Shown here piece after piece: positions 1-24,759 of a stretch of DNA of 64,000 nt; within the stretch, counting starts at the first letter, position 1, and every line of letters starts with the position of its first letter. The stretch lies in contig NC_082600.1 in assembly GCF_030936135.1 (NCBI RefSeq), positions 6,204,821 through 6,268,820 on the forward strand, written 5' to 3'. The position numbers were made by a program, and so were the translations under genes. Source of the stretch: Gavia stellata. Lineage: Eukaryota > Chordata > Aves > Gaviiformes > Gaviidae. The notes below the pieces were generated by a model. The model searched no databases. It was given only the letters and a program-made list of their open reading frames with translations, and had not been told where the DNA came from.

Positions 1-275
1 AAGACCCAGAAGTGCATCCTACAGCCACCCACCGCCCCAAGGGATCAAGTGCAACCAGCCACCCGCGGATTTCTCCAGCCCAGGCCCGCAGCAGGATGGA
101 GGGACAGCGGTGGTCACCCCCCCCATAATAACAGGAGAAGAAAACCAACACACACACATCCCCCCCAGCATTTTCCGAGGGGCCACCCCCAACCCCACGG
201 GGACCAGCCCGCTCGCCGGGAACAAAGAGCGGCGCCGAGGATGCGCTGCCCCGCAGGCAGCGGAGCATCATTATC

Positions 276-318
276 CAAAAAAAAAAAAAAAAAACCCCAA
301 AATTAAATAAAAATGAAT
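276..318. repeat. A-rich low-complexity run
   Basis: A run of about 18 A followed by A-rich sequence (ccccaaaattaaataaaaat) interrupts the CpG-rich block. It may be the tail of an old retroposed sequence, but no body is recognisable to its left. Confidence 0.6.
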
Positions 319-452
319 AAACACGGGGAAAATTCGGCTTGGGGGTGGGTCGTTTACACCCCCCTCCCCCAGGTCGCAGCATCCTCACCTGCCTCCCGCC
401 GCCTCCACCCGGTACCTCGGCGGCGCGCCCCGCTCGCCCCCAGCGCCCCGCG

Positions 453-533
453 GCCGCACGGGCGGAGCGGGCCGGCCCCCGACACCGCCCCGACGGGGCG
501 GTGTCGGGGGCCGGCCCGCTCCGCCCGTGCGGC
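453..533. repeat. Perfect inverted repeat, 40-bp arms around a single base
   Basis: Positions 453-492 are the exact reverse complement of 494-533, with only the A at 493 in the centre. I checked pairs along both arms; the symmetry stops at 452/534 (G opposite G). The arms are almost pure G+C. Such a spacer-free palindrome would form a very stable hairpin. It may be a true palindrome, or a foldback artefact of amplification or assembly in a GC-rich stretch. Confidence 0.95.
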
Positions 534-1409
534 GGCTCCCGCCTTCCCATGGTGGGTTTTCTACCCAACACCACCCGCATCGCTGGGGAGAGCTCACCCG
601 CAGCCAGGTTCCCCCCCTCCCCTTTTTTTCCTCCAAAAAAGTTGTTTTACCATCCAAGTCGGAGCCTCAGCCCATGCACCCAACTCTTCTCACAAGCCTT
701 GATGGGAGCCTAAGCCAACAGGCTCCCTCTCTTTGCTTACAAGAGGATGCGAAAGCAAGGCCTGCAGCACCGTTAGTAGTTTTCCATCAATTATAGATTC
801 TCCTCCAGCATTTTCAGCTGTAGAGGTCACCTTCCCCTAATACTCTCCCTGCAAAGGAGGAGGACTTCTTAAATAGTATCCCACACATGTATTAAAAGAG
901 CTTATTTCAGTTTCTTTTTTTGGGGTCTTCATTTTAAGCACCTGTTTGGTCAGGGAGAAAAAAAAAATAAACACTTTTACTCCCAGTTTCCTTCTCCCAC
1001 CCGGAACCCCGCAGCTAGTCTAACAGAAATAGCAAACCTTTACACCATCAAGCCCCTGAGTACGTATCAACTCATTTCATCAAACAGCAGCTCAGAAGCC
1101 CACCCTTCACCTCCAAAACCCAAAGAAGAGACCAGCTTAGCATCCTCTCACCTTCCCCTTCAGCCTGGTGTCAGGGACACCATGAGGTCTCAGCTGCGCA
1201 CTCGGGGTTTTATACCCGTCTTGGGCAGTGACTCGTTCAGAGCGGTGCTGCAGCAGATGCAAAGGGTTTGTGGTGAGCAGGGACAGGTGAGAAGAGACCA
1301 AAAATAATGCTCTTTCAAAGGAGGAAACAGTTGGAGAGGACAGATTTTTGGGGGGAATTGCTAGGAGGGAATAGAGGAATGATACAGGGGAGGGAGAGGA
1401 GAGTCAAAA

Positions 1410-1500
1410 TCTTGACTTTGCTGTGAATATGCTCTACCACGTGAGGCAAATCAGTGAATCTCTCTGTACTTCCAGTTATAATAATCTATAAAATGAGGCT
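1410..1500 (+). repeat. MIR-like SINE relic
   Basis: The stretch ending tctataaaatgaggct follows the MIR 3' half pattern (gtgaggcaaatcagtgaatc, then tctctgt, then the ...tctgtaaaatgggg hallmark). It is strongly diverged, as expected of a repeat older than birds. The family call is from memory of the MIR consensus; another CORE-SINE is possible. Confidence 0.55.
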
Positions 1501-1584
1501 CCTTTTTTTTTTACTTAAGAGAGTAAGATTTAACCTGCTCGTACCTGTCAAACACTGGGCTCTCTAAATAAACAACATCCATTT

Positions 1585-1840
1585 GCTAGGACAAGGGGTA
1601 ATGATTTTAAACTAAAAGAGGGGAGATTCAGACTAGATCTAAGGAAGAAATTTTTTACGCTGAGGGTGGTGAAACCCTGGCCCAGGTTGCCCAGAGAGGT
1701 GGGAGATGTGCCATCCCTGGAAACCTTCAAGGTCGAGTTGGACGGGGCTCTGAGCAACCTGGTCTGGTTGAAGATGCTCACTGCAGGGGGGTTGGACTAG
1801 ATGACCCTTCCAACACAAGCTATTCCATGGATTCTATGAA
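1585..1840 (+). repeat. CR1 LINE, 3' end fragment
   Basis: Shows the end of the CR1 reverse-transcriptase ORF and the short 3' UTR: 'ttcagactagatctaagg', then 'ttgcccagagaggtggg' and 'tggaaaccttcaagg', then 'ggttggactagatgaccc', ending in the CR1-type 'gattctatgaa'. It is 5'-truncated to about 250 bp, as most avian CR1 copies are. Non-coding relic of a LINE inserted in intergenic DNA. Confidence 0.9.
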
Positions 1841-2229
1841 CATAAAAGAACTGATTGAAGAAAACTGAGATATTCCTCATTAAGAAATTGTTCATTATTT
1901 TTTTCTGTTTGTTGTGCTACTGGAAATATCGTTTATGCTAGTGGTTTGTTCTCGTTGCTAGACTTACCCCAATGTTTTCCCTGTCTAATTTTAAAGAAAT
2001 AGAGTGTTTTCTACTGGATTTCAACCAAACTGGAACCAACCCAGTTCATTTTGGTAGCATTCTGCATCCAATATTAAAACTTTTAAAAGACAGATTTGTT
2101 GTAGGTCAGGGCGATTTCTTTCAGGGTAATATTGCTAACCTCTGCATAAGTTGAAAATAAAGTGTAAAAATGCCTGTATCAGCAGTAAAGACAGTCATTG
2201 GCAAAAGACATGGGAAAGAACTTCAGAGT

Positions 2230-2300
2230 TAGGCTTGGCAGAGCAAACGGTCAGACAAAATGATGAGAATAGTCCCTCCTGCCTTTGCATCTATGAATTG
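2230..2300 (+). repeat. Old CR1/L3-like 3' tail
   Basis: 'ggtcagacaaaatgatgaga', then 'atagtccctcctgcc' and 'tttgcatctatgaat', matches the general ending of old CR1 and L3 copies (gtcagactagatgatc..., ...ggtcccttctgg..., ...atctatgaa). It is more diverged than the copy at 1585-1840. The upstream limit is unclear; sequence back to about 1970 may belong to it. Confidence 0.6.
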
Positions 2301-3554
2301 TAAAATCTGGGAAATTATTAATGAATCAATATTTCTAGTGCTGCAACATCTTTCTAAAATAAATACAAAAGCGTGAAAAGAAAGGATGTTTACTCTCTCC
2401 TGTAAGGGAGACAGAGCAGGGGGGGGAAAGGAAGAGCTACGAGCTGCATTTTTGTGGCCATTTTAAACACCATTAACTCCCAGATTAGGGACCCAAAACT
2501 CTCCGCAGGTTCATCTTTGGTTCCGCCCGTTTCATTTTGGCGGAGGGCTCTGACTGAGAAGAGGGGATGGCTCAGCCACGGAGGAGGTGCCACCTCTGGT
2601 GTTAACAGTGGAGCCGGATTTTACAGCAAACCGAAATCAATGAGGGCTTGTTTTCCAATGCAGCACTGCACGTTGTGGCGGGGCAGGGATTGATTCCCAA
2701 GCTGCTCAGTCATCCGTGTGCGGGGGGGAGAGGGGAAGGACAACAGAGACACCCCCCCGCCAGAAATCAGAGCTGTCGGCGATGAGTCCACCAGGCTTGA
2801 GCCAGAGGCTTGGCTGCAGTAGCTGCAAAATTCGCCCCTAACATTTGACTTGGGATTCAGAATGAGGGATACTGTTTTCAACCCCTTTTCTATCTAACCT
2901 TTAAAATTATCTGGAAAGTTATGTGAAATGTAAAGCATGTGTAACTGATGCTCTGCTGTTCTCTAAGGCACGCAGAGCACTTAATAGATTGGAGAGGTTT
3001 TCACTTCCCCCTTGTCGTTGGCTGACTCTGAACCCAGATTGGCACTGTATACTCTCAAGGTTAAATATTTCACTGATAATCACTGTAACCAAAATAGCCA
3101 GTTATCTATGGTTTTTTTCGCCATCTGAAATTGCAAATTCCCCATACGCTGCAAGTTTCTCTACCCCGCATAACCTGCCAAAAGCACGGGCTTCTGCGTT
3201 ATCAACAAAAAAGATCTGCAGACTGAAAACTGATAGAAGGAGGCATGATGAAACAGGCAGAAATCAGAAATCACCAGAGCGCACTGTTTTGTTATTCATT
3301 TCTATGGTTTATTTATTGGAAATACTAATTTTCAACTCAGGTCAGTATGTTGCAGAGCATATATGTAACCAAGCAAAACCAGCCCCACTTCCACAGCGAG
3401 TTAAGAAACACCCGTTCCTTTCCCTTCTTACCAATGCTCTGGTTCGAGACATTGCAGGGCAATCCTCTACTGGTCTTGTCCTTCAAAGAATTCCCACCCT
3501 CTCAGGTGAAATTCAAAGATTAAATTCAGATGCAAGCTGGTTTATTCTTCCATG

Positions 3555-3715
3555 CAGGTAGCGTGGCTGATAAAAAGAGCATGGGACTCACGTCCCATTC
3601 CGGGCTCTGGCTTGTTTCCAAACCAAACTTCACTGCTCTCTGCCTTCATTTCCCCTTCTGTAAAATGGAAATAACGATACCTAATTTTTGTCAGAGTCCC
3701 TTATAAGATCTGTGC
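3555..3715 (+). repeat. MIR-like tRNA-derived SINE relic
   Basis: Order of blocks fits a MIR-type CORE-SINE: tRNA-like head (gtggctgataaaaagagca, then gggactcacgtccc and attccgggctctgg) followed by 'cttcatttccccttctgtaa', 'aatggaaataacgatacct'. Much diverged. The open frame that ends just inside it (2923-3561) is considered chance. Confidence 0.6.
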
Positions 3716-3739
3716 ATTATTATAACAGCAAACTGTTGT

Positions 3740-6700
3740 ATAGAGTAATAATGTAATACAGTGGATTTCTTTAAAAGGTGATATTCCTGTTGCAGCCTTA
3801 TTGCACAAACCAGAAAGTACACATAACATGTCCTAGATAAGAGACTGGGTCACTTAAAAATTTACATGAAGACACATTTTGTATGTATAAAATGAACTAA
3901 AAAATGATTGTCCTGACATCAGAATACTGCATCTTACGATGCTACTCCTGGCACCTGTGATGAGATGATATCAGCTATCCTAAGTATGTCAGGACATGCC
4001 ACAGAAGGTAAAGGCAATTTTAAAATAGTTACCACTAATTTCGCTGCTGAATGACTTTCCCAAATTGAACATTGGGGACGCCCAGCACATAAATCAGTGT
4101 ACATCGCCATCACACAATTCACCTTTACATCAGCTGGTAGCATCTGTTTTAAGGGGACATGCCCGTCCCATTAAACAGCAGTCACTGGGATGGAGTAGCA
4201 ATGAGTCTAATTCCGGGAAAGTGAGAACAGCATCCCCTGTTACAGAGAGGGAAGTATGTTTAAAAGAAGTCCACTTCGAAAAAGTTTATGGCCAATGAAT
4301 TATTTCAAAAGTAATCATGTTACAGATGAAGGGATTTCTTTTTCCTCCAACTGCAAACCCGATAAATGCCACCTGCAATTAAAACTCAATCAAGAGAATC
4401 AACTCGGATTCCTTTCTTCCATGTTTCTCACCGCTGGCACTAACAGAAAAGCTGTGCAAGGCCAAGTGGTGCCAGCGCAGCCCCACTGCTGGCTGTGATT
4501 TATAGTAATTAGCCCTACAAGGAGGCACAGGAGCAGCTTCTGCTTTCCCAGCTCTCGTGATTCTGCAGTGCTCACAGAGCAGGAAAGCCATAAAAACTTA
4601 TTTTTGTCGCTAAAGTCAGCAGATGTGACTTGGAGAGCACACAGCGACCAGATCTGCTGAGTAGGAAAGTGCCATTTTTACACAGCCACTTTTCAGAGTA
4701 GAACCGGGCTTTTGCTGAGTGGTCCAAGGTCACGGGAATCAGTTGCAGTTGCTCTGGGAATACAGCCCAGGAGGACCAATGCTCACCTCCGTAACTCAAT
4801 CACGGTACAGCCTTCGCTCTTCTTCATATCCTTTAACAAAATCAATGCAGTTTATATCAAAGTACACCACATATTACAATTTTCCCAGAAATAAAGTGCC
4901 GAGGAAGCTATCCCCATGCATACTGGAGTCTCAGCTAAAACGTGAACCATCTGTCAATTCCCTGTAGCGCTTGGATATTTTTTCCCCCCGTCCTACATAC
5001 TCCACTACAAAATTAGGCTGACAATAAAAAAAGCACTTGACACACCACCCCAAAGCAAGCTAACCTTAAGGACCGTTCTGACATTAAACCCTCTGCTTCT
5101 CCATCATCTTAAATATAGTTGCTCAGATAATACCCAGAGGGACTTTGAAAACTTCAGCTTTCTTTTGCTTCTCAAAACTTGAGGTTAAACCAAACCCTTG
5201 AATCCACAGGTTTTAAAGAAGGGCAGTTTCAGTACTGCCGCTCCATCACTCACGGTATAGCCCTCTACTAAACTACCGCAGAGGGCCTGAAAGCCCCCAA
5301 CCACGGGGACGAACGGGGTCTTTGCCACGGGTAACACGCGGTATCGGGGCGCCTGGGTGGGAGGCGGACTGTGTTTTAGTGTGAAACAGCGATGCTCTCC
5401 ACCCAGACACCACCAGTGTTTTCCCCCCTTTGGGGGGATTTTTAGGGCAGTACAGACAACTTTTTGGCGGGTTATGAGTGGAGAAATACACCTTTTTGTG
5501 TTGGAAATATGCAAATCGATTAAGCTGAAATCCTACAGCAGGAACCAGGTCCAGCTGACAACAGAACCGTAAGCAGTAGAAAGGCTGTGGGCTTTCTTCC
5601 TCTTTCTCCTTTTGGAGAGCTGGTAAGTGGATCCCCTTGAATCCATGTGCTGGGAAAAGGTGAGGACACGCTCTGTGAGCTCCAGAAGCTACAACAGATC
5701 TCTGAGCAATTGCTTTTTTATTATGACTAAAGCTGGCCCTAAGTAAGCAACTATCTGATTTTGTGAGAAAAAATGGGTGCATGCCTCAGTTAGCCTGTAT
5801 ATAGGGATTAAGGAGGCTTAAAAGCGAGTACGCAGACAAAGCCATCCAATGTAGGGACACAAAAGACTGTTTATTTTATGACCAAGAAAAAAATAACAAT
5901 GCTTTGCTGTTGAAATACGCATAGGGTTCAGCTGAAATCCGGGTGTCTGCAGGGGTCCAGATAGGCATTTTGGCATTGAAGGGAACAGAATATTAGCTGG
6001 GCATGATGCCTCCTTGCCGTACCCAGTCGGGCCTCCAGTGTTTACGCTGCAGGACACATTCTTTTATGCTTTCAATGTTTGCAAGCTCACTGCCGGGATT
6101 AATTCAACTGAGAGCTGCCGTATTTCAGGACTCGTACAGAAAAGTCATTTTCTTTATGAAAAGCTTTCCCTTCTAACCCTCCGGGACAGTTCTGTAGCTG
6201 CCACCTCGAGGCACCAGCATGGCTTTCACCACCACTCCTCGCAGAGGAGCGCACGGTGCTGCTCTGTGACAATAAGGCGTCTGCATGAGATTCGAAAAGA
6301 TTTTTTGCTGCCAGTGGCTTGAATACCAACAGGGTCTTGAAAAAAAAAGGAAAAAAAGAAAAGGACTGCATTAGCCAAAAGGAACTGTCTTATAAATTTG
6401 ATATAAATCAGAGAGTTTTCACTGATTTCAATGGGCTACTGTAAATTTCTTGGATTTTTATATACTTTTGCGACCTCTTCCTTGCTTGTCAGAGGATACT
6501 ACCACTGCCAAGAGTTGCAGGAACTGGCTGTATTCAGGGAATAATTTTTTATTGTGTTAGGGAGATCCTGCTTTTTACTCCCCTCAGTCTTCTGCTCACT
6601 AGCTGGCTTAATTGTCCTACCATCTCCTCAGACCGTGAATCATTATCTTCATCTATATTGTTACCTTGAACGCATTTATAGTCTGATTCTTACGGGTTAG

Positions 6701-9700
6701 GATCACCATCTGTTTCTTCAACAGTTACATATTCGGGAGAGCACGAGCGCTTTCCACATTATGCAAGCAGCTTCCTTGATTAAACCAGCACGGCGTGGAT
6801 GGATTTTGTTATGAAACCCTGGCACATTTCTAAGTCTCTGGCTTCTGTTATTGATAACTGCTAGGCTCTGGAAAGACCATCCATTAAATTAAGCCACTTT
6901 TAAGCTGCAGCTTGCATTTCAGAACTCAGGTTAACTGTGATTGATTAATGTAATTTAAGAAAAGATTTCCAAAGGACTATAAAGACGGGGATGTGATTAG
7001 CAGTAAACTCTGATCTTTCCTAACCCAGCAAAAATAGGTTTAGGAGGAAGCGATGGGCTACGTATTCCAAGTAGGGACTGTGATTTTTGTAAAACATATC
7101 TAAGTAATTATTTTTACCTAAAAGGTTGAATTTAAAGCATAAGCACAGTGTTGTAAATATGTAATTGTGGCATGGTAAGATATCATAAACAAGTGAGATT
7201 TGGGGATGAAACAGGTGATGAAAACATTATGCTTAGACTTTAAATTAATCATACATTATCTAAACTTTTATTCCAATTTTTAGACTGCAAGTATTTCAAA
7301 AGCATCAACATTATTATATTATGCCTTTATGAGACCCCTATCACAGAGAGATTTGGGAGCATTTTACAGAGTTTAAGAGAAAGAAAATTCACACGTCAGC
7401 GAGAGCGTATTCTCCCCAGGCACAGTAACCACACGGCTTTCCTCCTGCTGTCCTTGAAAGAACCAGCGATGGCAGACAGCACTCCAGGTAGTAACTTGGG
7501 GAATTCTGGGATCATTTCCCCGACATAAAGCCCAAACGGAGAAAAGCTTCTTGAGTATAATTCCCAGCTCAGTCAGGCGTAATTCTAACTGAGTGTGTAT
7601 TCTTGGTACACGGGGCTATTGCTCAAACATGGCAAAGTTAAGGCTCTGTTGTGAGAATGACATTTAAACATATTTTCAGGCATCGTTGTTTTCACATGCT
7701 TTAAAGTTCAGCTGCATTTCCAAGTTCTGGAAGGGCATAAAATACTAACCATAAAAAAATAATTAAAAAACCCATTAAAAACATAAAACCACACAAAATC
7801 ATAAGGCAATTTGAACTCTGTGTCGGAGCGTTTAATTGCTACAGGCTTTTGTTTGTTTATTTTTTCATGTGTCGGCATCCTCCACTGCTGCCTTGGCAAT
7901 GATTCCTCCTCCTCCAGAACCCACTGGTTGCGTGCTGGTCCCGTCACTGTTTCTCCATCTCACATCACCACTACAGCCTTGTTCTTGCTCCTCAGTTTTC
8001 CCTTCCGAGAGGATGGGAAGCTGGCGATGGGTCATATGAAGAATGCATGGACTTATATTGAGTTGTGGGATAGCATCTGAAGGACAGATATGAGATATAA
8101 GGGCTTCATGAGGGATACAAGGGCTTTGCGAGGAGCATCCCCTGAGTTTGTCACTGCAGAGTTCCCCTTCTTCACACCTTCCTTGCATTCCCTCTGCACT
8201 GCCTGGATTCCTCACGTGTCCTCCGGATATAGAGAGCCCTTCCAGGATGCCCCGTCTGCTTCAGCTCCCCCAGTCTGCACTCCTGCTCTGCATACACATG
8301 GACCTTCTCTTCTCAGCTCCACACTCTTGACCCCGCTTTGTGACCCAGGTGACTTTAGGGAGACCAGAAGTGGGGAAGGTGACAAGGCTCTAACAGGAGC
8401 AGAAGAGCAAGTGGTTTTGTGGAGCCCCTAGTCCCAATGGGCTAGTGCAGAGGTTTACTCAGGCGACAGAGCAGATGGTGGCAGCGACAGCTTTTGGTGT
8501 CTCACATCACTCCCACTCATCGTCCGACTCCCACACACCTCCACCCTCACAGATCTTAAATAGAAAGCGTGGATTTGGGACAAACAGCACCGCCACAGAC
8601 TACGTGAAAAGCATAGCATCTACGAACTGCTACAGCGGCTCACAGCTCGGGGAGTTTGGGTTCAGTGGCAACAGAGCACACCAGAGCGACAACAGCCTAC
8701 CCTGATACCCTCTTGCTCTATCAGAGCCCTTGTCCTCCTGCGCGTATGCACCTCAGGCTCTTTGGCTTGCCTGCCTGGCACTGAGCAAATGTCTAGACCC
8801 AACTCACCAGTTAAGAGCTTTTTCAATATTTATTTTGCTTCCTTGAAGAATAAATAGGTCCCGTGCACTCTGCTGATATAAATACCCTGGGACAGATCTT
8901 TTGGGGACATGATCAGGGCTGTAGTTACACTCCTGGGTCTGCATAAAAAAATGCCTGAAGAGCAGCTGATTTTACAGCTGTGGTTATTGTGGGGAAAGGA
9001 GAAGGGGAAGATCGGTAGGGGAAAGGAGGTGGTTGTTGGGAGTGGGATAAGCATTACCTTAGGAGTCTCTCAAGTGATCCCAAATTTTCGTTACACTAGC
9101 CAACATCTGTTATAAACTCCCTTTTCCCAGCTGGAGGATCAGGTCACAGGGAGACACATATCACAAACAGTATTCACTAGAACACCTTTTATTGATTAAG
9201 CTCTTACTATTAATAGAGTCCAGCTGTTATTATTAATAGCAGATAACTAATTACACACTTTACTCACGCACACATGCTCTCTCTCAGTTTTCCAGCCGGA
9301 GCAGCAGTTGTAAGGCCAACCTCAGCTGTTTACCCAGAAATGGAGGCTCGTATTGATGTGCCAATGGCTTCTAGGTGAGTGTTCACATCATCCCTCAAAG
9401 GGTGCCTTGTCTCATTGGGTGTATGGATAATCCTCTTGTCTCTCTCAGCATAGCGCAGCCTCTGCCTTTGTGGATGCAGTCGGAGTTAGATAACCCATTG
9501 CTGATGCTGGGGGCCTGGCACAGATGCAGCAAAGTCTTGGCATCCCAAGTTTATTTCTGGCAGATTCAGCAGGATTGCTAGCCTGTGGGGCTTACTAATT
9601 CTCGGGGGACTTTCACGTGCTGCCTTTCGGAACATACTTCTCTCTCCAGTCTGTTTTTGGATAACTGTCTCTCCATCCACACCCTGAGGTACTTCTAGAA

Positions 9701-10700
9701 CCCATTCCCACAAACTCACGGTAAGGGGCTTTCATGACACGACAGTTATAGATCAGAAATACCACGACCATCTAAGCAAGACTGCATATTTCAGACACTT
9801 TGAATAACTTACTTGTAAACAAGTGGTGACTGACCTCACCTATAGCTATTTAGCTATAATGCAGAGATGAAGATTATTTAGAAAAACTTAACATTTCCTA
9901 ACCTTGATGAGGTTAAAACCTCAGCACTGAGTTAGTCTTTCGTTATAGTATGTGGGCACATACACGCTTGCATACAAACACAGCTTTTTCTTTGCTCCAA
10001 AACTGAGTAAGATCTTGGTTTTGACAGCCTGTTACTTCATGAGGGTTTGAGATAGTACAGCGTTCTCACGCACTTTGCAAAGTATGTCTTGTGGTGTGGC
10101 TCCATGACTATGGAAGTCCGAACAGCAATGAATTTCCCCCTTCAAAAAAAGGCAGATGAAGGCAAAACCCAGCTGTATTGACACAACAATACGCTTTCAT
10201 GAAAGCTAAAATTGAACTAATTCAAATTAGATTTTTAGCACTTGTATCCTACCAGTTGACTCCCACCATAGCTGATCTTCTACCACCTGCCTACCAGACG
10301 CAGGCAACCCAGTCTTGAAAGTGCAGGTTACCATGGTGGGGTTTATTTATTCCTACCCTCACTGTATTTGCAAACTCCTGTCTTCACTCCTAATCACCAC
10401 TGTCTCGGAGCCATGAGGAGATCGGGTTTTTTTGCCCACTAAGACGTTGGATTTGTTGGAGAGGAAGGATACTGTACCCTAAGGGTACCTACGCATTCAG
10501 CCTCATATTAAATGGCTCTCGCATTAAATGTCGCTGCAGCCAGAGCATGCACTGCAGGGCCCACGGTGGGTTGAAGCTTTTGCGAGGGCTTTGGGAGGAC
10601 ACAAGAGACTGTTTCACGCACGGTTGGATGGTGCAGACAGGCGAGGCCTGGCCCCTCCGAAACGAGCCGTGCGGTATAAATTAACGCGTCCCTACAGCAC
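3740..10700. other. Intergenic stretch, no gene recognised
   Basis: Read on both strands. Only short chance frames, AT-rich patches and a few small local repeats (for example two ctattaatag-like palindromes at 9207-9216 and 9230-9239). No splice-linked exons, RNA gene or clear transposon is visible. Diverged regulatory elements cannot be excluded by eye. Confidence 0.6.
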
Positions 10701-10725
10701 GGCTGCTTTGGTATGGCTTTACACT

Positions 10726-11189
10726 TCACAGAATCACAGAATCACTACGGTTGGAAAAGACCTGTAAGATCATCAAGTCCAACCTGAAAAAAAAAAAAAC
10801 CCAAACAAAAAACAACCACCTCACAACAACAACAAGCCACAACACACCAAAAACCAACCCACCCAACACCACACAGCACCATGTCCATCAAGCTACATCC
10901 CACAATGCCACATCCACACGCTCCTTGAACATCTCCAGTGATGGTGACTCCACCACCTCCCTGGGCAGCCTCTTCCAGTGTTTCACTACTCTCTCAGTAA
11001 AGAACTTTTTCCTAATATCCAGCCTGAACCTCCCCTGGCGCAACTTGAGGCCATTTCCTCTAGTCCTGTCACTCATCACTTGGGAGAAGAGACCAACACC
11101 CACCTCTCTGCAACCCCCTTTCAGGTAGTTGTAGAGAGCGATAAGGTCTCCCCTCAGCCTCCTCTTAACCAGCTCTCGGCGCCGCTGCC

Positions 11190-11190
<1 letters not shown>
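10726..11190 (-). repeat. CR1 LINE, antisense, 3' end with ORF2 C-terminus
   Basis: On the minus strand the sequence translates to a typical CR1 ORF2 C-terminus ([18 protein letters not shown] near the start, then [34 protein letters not shown]), open for about 95 residues. It is followed by an A/C-rich 3' UTR and the CR1 terminus, seen on the + strand as cacagaatcacagaatcac and ttggaaaagacctgtaagat. The open C-terminal frame suggests a fairly recent insertion relative to the other copies. 5'-truncated at about 11,190, where it meets the ACTR10 CpG island, roughly 370 bp before the start codon. Confidence 0.92.
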
Positions 11191-23993
<12,803 letters not shown>

Positions 23994-24401
23994 GCACCTA
24001 AATGCTACACAAGGATTCTCCTCATCTATTTCAAGTAGATATATATGCATTGGCTTTTTTTTTTTTGTATTAAGTAATCTGTGTGTAAAACTATTAAATA
24101 TGAACAATGTGGATGTTTTGGGGGGGTATGGTGGTAGGTACTAACACTATTTAAAACCATGTCCAGTTATAGTTTAAAAACTTAACTCTGGCAACTACTA
24201 TGCTATTTTGTCCTCTTCTGAAGAAATTCTGTACTGGCATGACTTGTAGCCTGCTGCATTGTTTGTTATTTATCTGTACAGTAAATGACATTCTTGAGAG
24301 AATTTGTTTTAAGATATTTTGATTTTTTTAAATATGCTTAGAAGAATGAAGGACAGTCTACTATGGGAAACATCTATGAAAGCTTTTCTGCCAAATTCTG
24401 T

Positions 24402-24407
24402 ATTAAA
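24402..24407 (+). terminator. ACTR10: ACTR10 polyadenylation signal (ATTAAA)
   Basis: ATTAAA about 410 bases after the stop codon, followed by a GT-rich stretch (tgtgtgaggaaatggtttg) at about 24426. An earlier ATTAAA lies near 24093 and a later AATAAA at 24730-24735; alternative ends are plausible. Confidence 0.6.
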
Positions 24408-24759
24408 ATATTCCACCCTTGAATCATGTGTGAGGAAATGGTTTGAGTCTGTTTAGCAAAGGTGCTGGAGCAGTATTTCCTCTGGACACAGTCCTCTTTT
24501 GAGAGTTTTCGCAGAAAACTCCTCTGCCTGTAATTCTCAAATAGCGCTGAGCTAACACCTCTCCCAGTATCTCTCCTCCAAGAAAGAATTCAACCATGTA
24601 AGAATTATAAATGAGTGCAAGGAAATCTTGAGTCTCTGACTGAGACGTCAACCTCAGAAGTCACTTCTTTGCCCTCCTTCCCCCCCATTAGAAATATTAA
24701 ACTTCATTGTCCCCCAGCGACATGTATTAAATAAAAATGCAATACAAAGTTCATGGCTT

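Larger units (their letters stand above)
200..560 (-). promoter_or_regulatory. CpG-rich block with a candidate first exon of a leftward gene
   Basis: Seen: very high G+C with many CpG from about 220 to 560, ending in ordinary sequence after about 600. On the minus strand a strong 5' splice donor reads GAGGCAG|GTGAGG, with the GT at 388-387, so a minus-strand exon could begin inside the island and end at 389. No convincing coding frame is present in it. Context: human ARMH4 (C14orf37) is, as I recall, the gene left of ACTR10 and points away from it, so this could be its 5' UTR exon. That assignment is inference only. A plain CpG island with no exon is the main alternative. Confidence 0.35.

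Noticed and set aside
2923-3561. Open frame of 212 codons on the + strand
   Set aside because: No family resemblance, no supporting splice sites or promoter, and it ends inside a SINE relic. Taken as chance.
9207-9239. Two ctattaatag-type palindromes 23 bp apart
   Set aside because: AT-rich short palindromes are common; no further structure supports a specific role.
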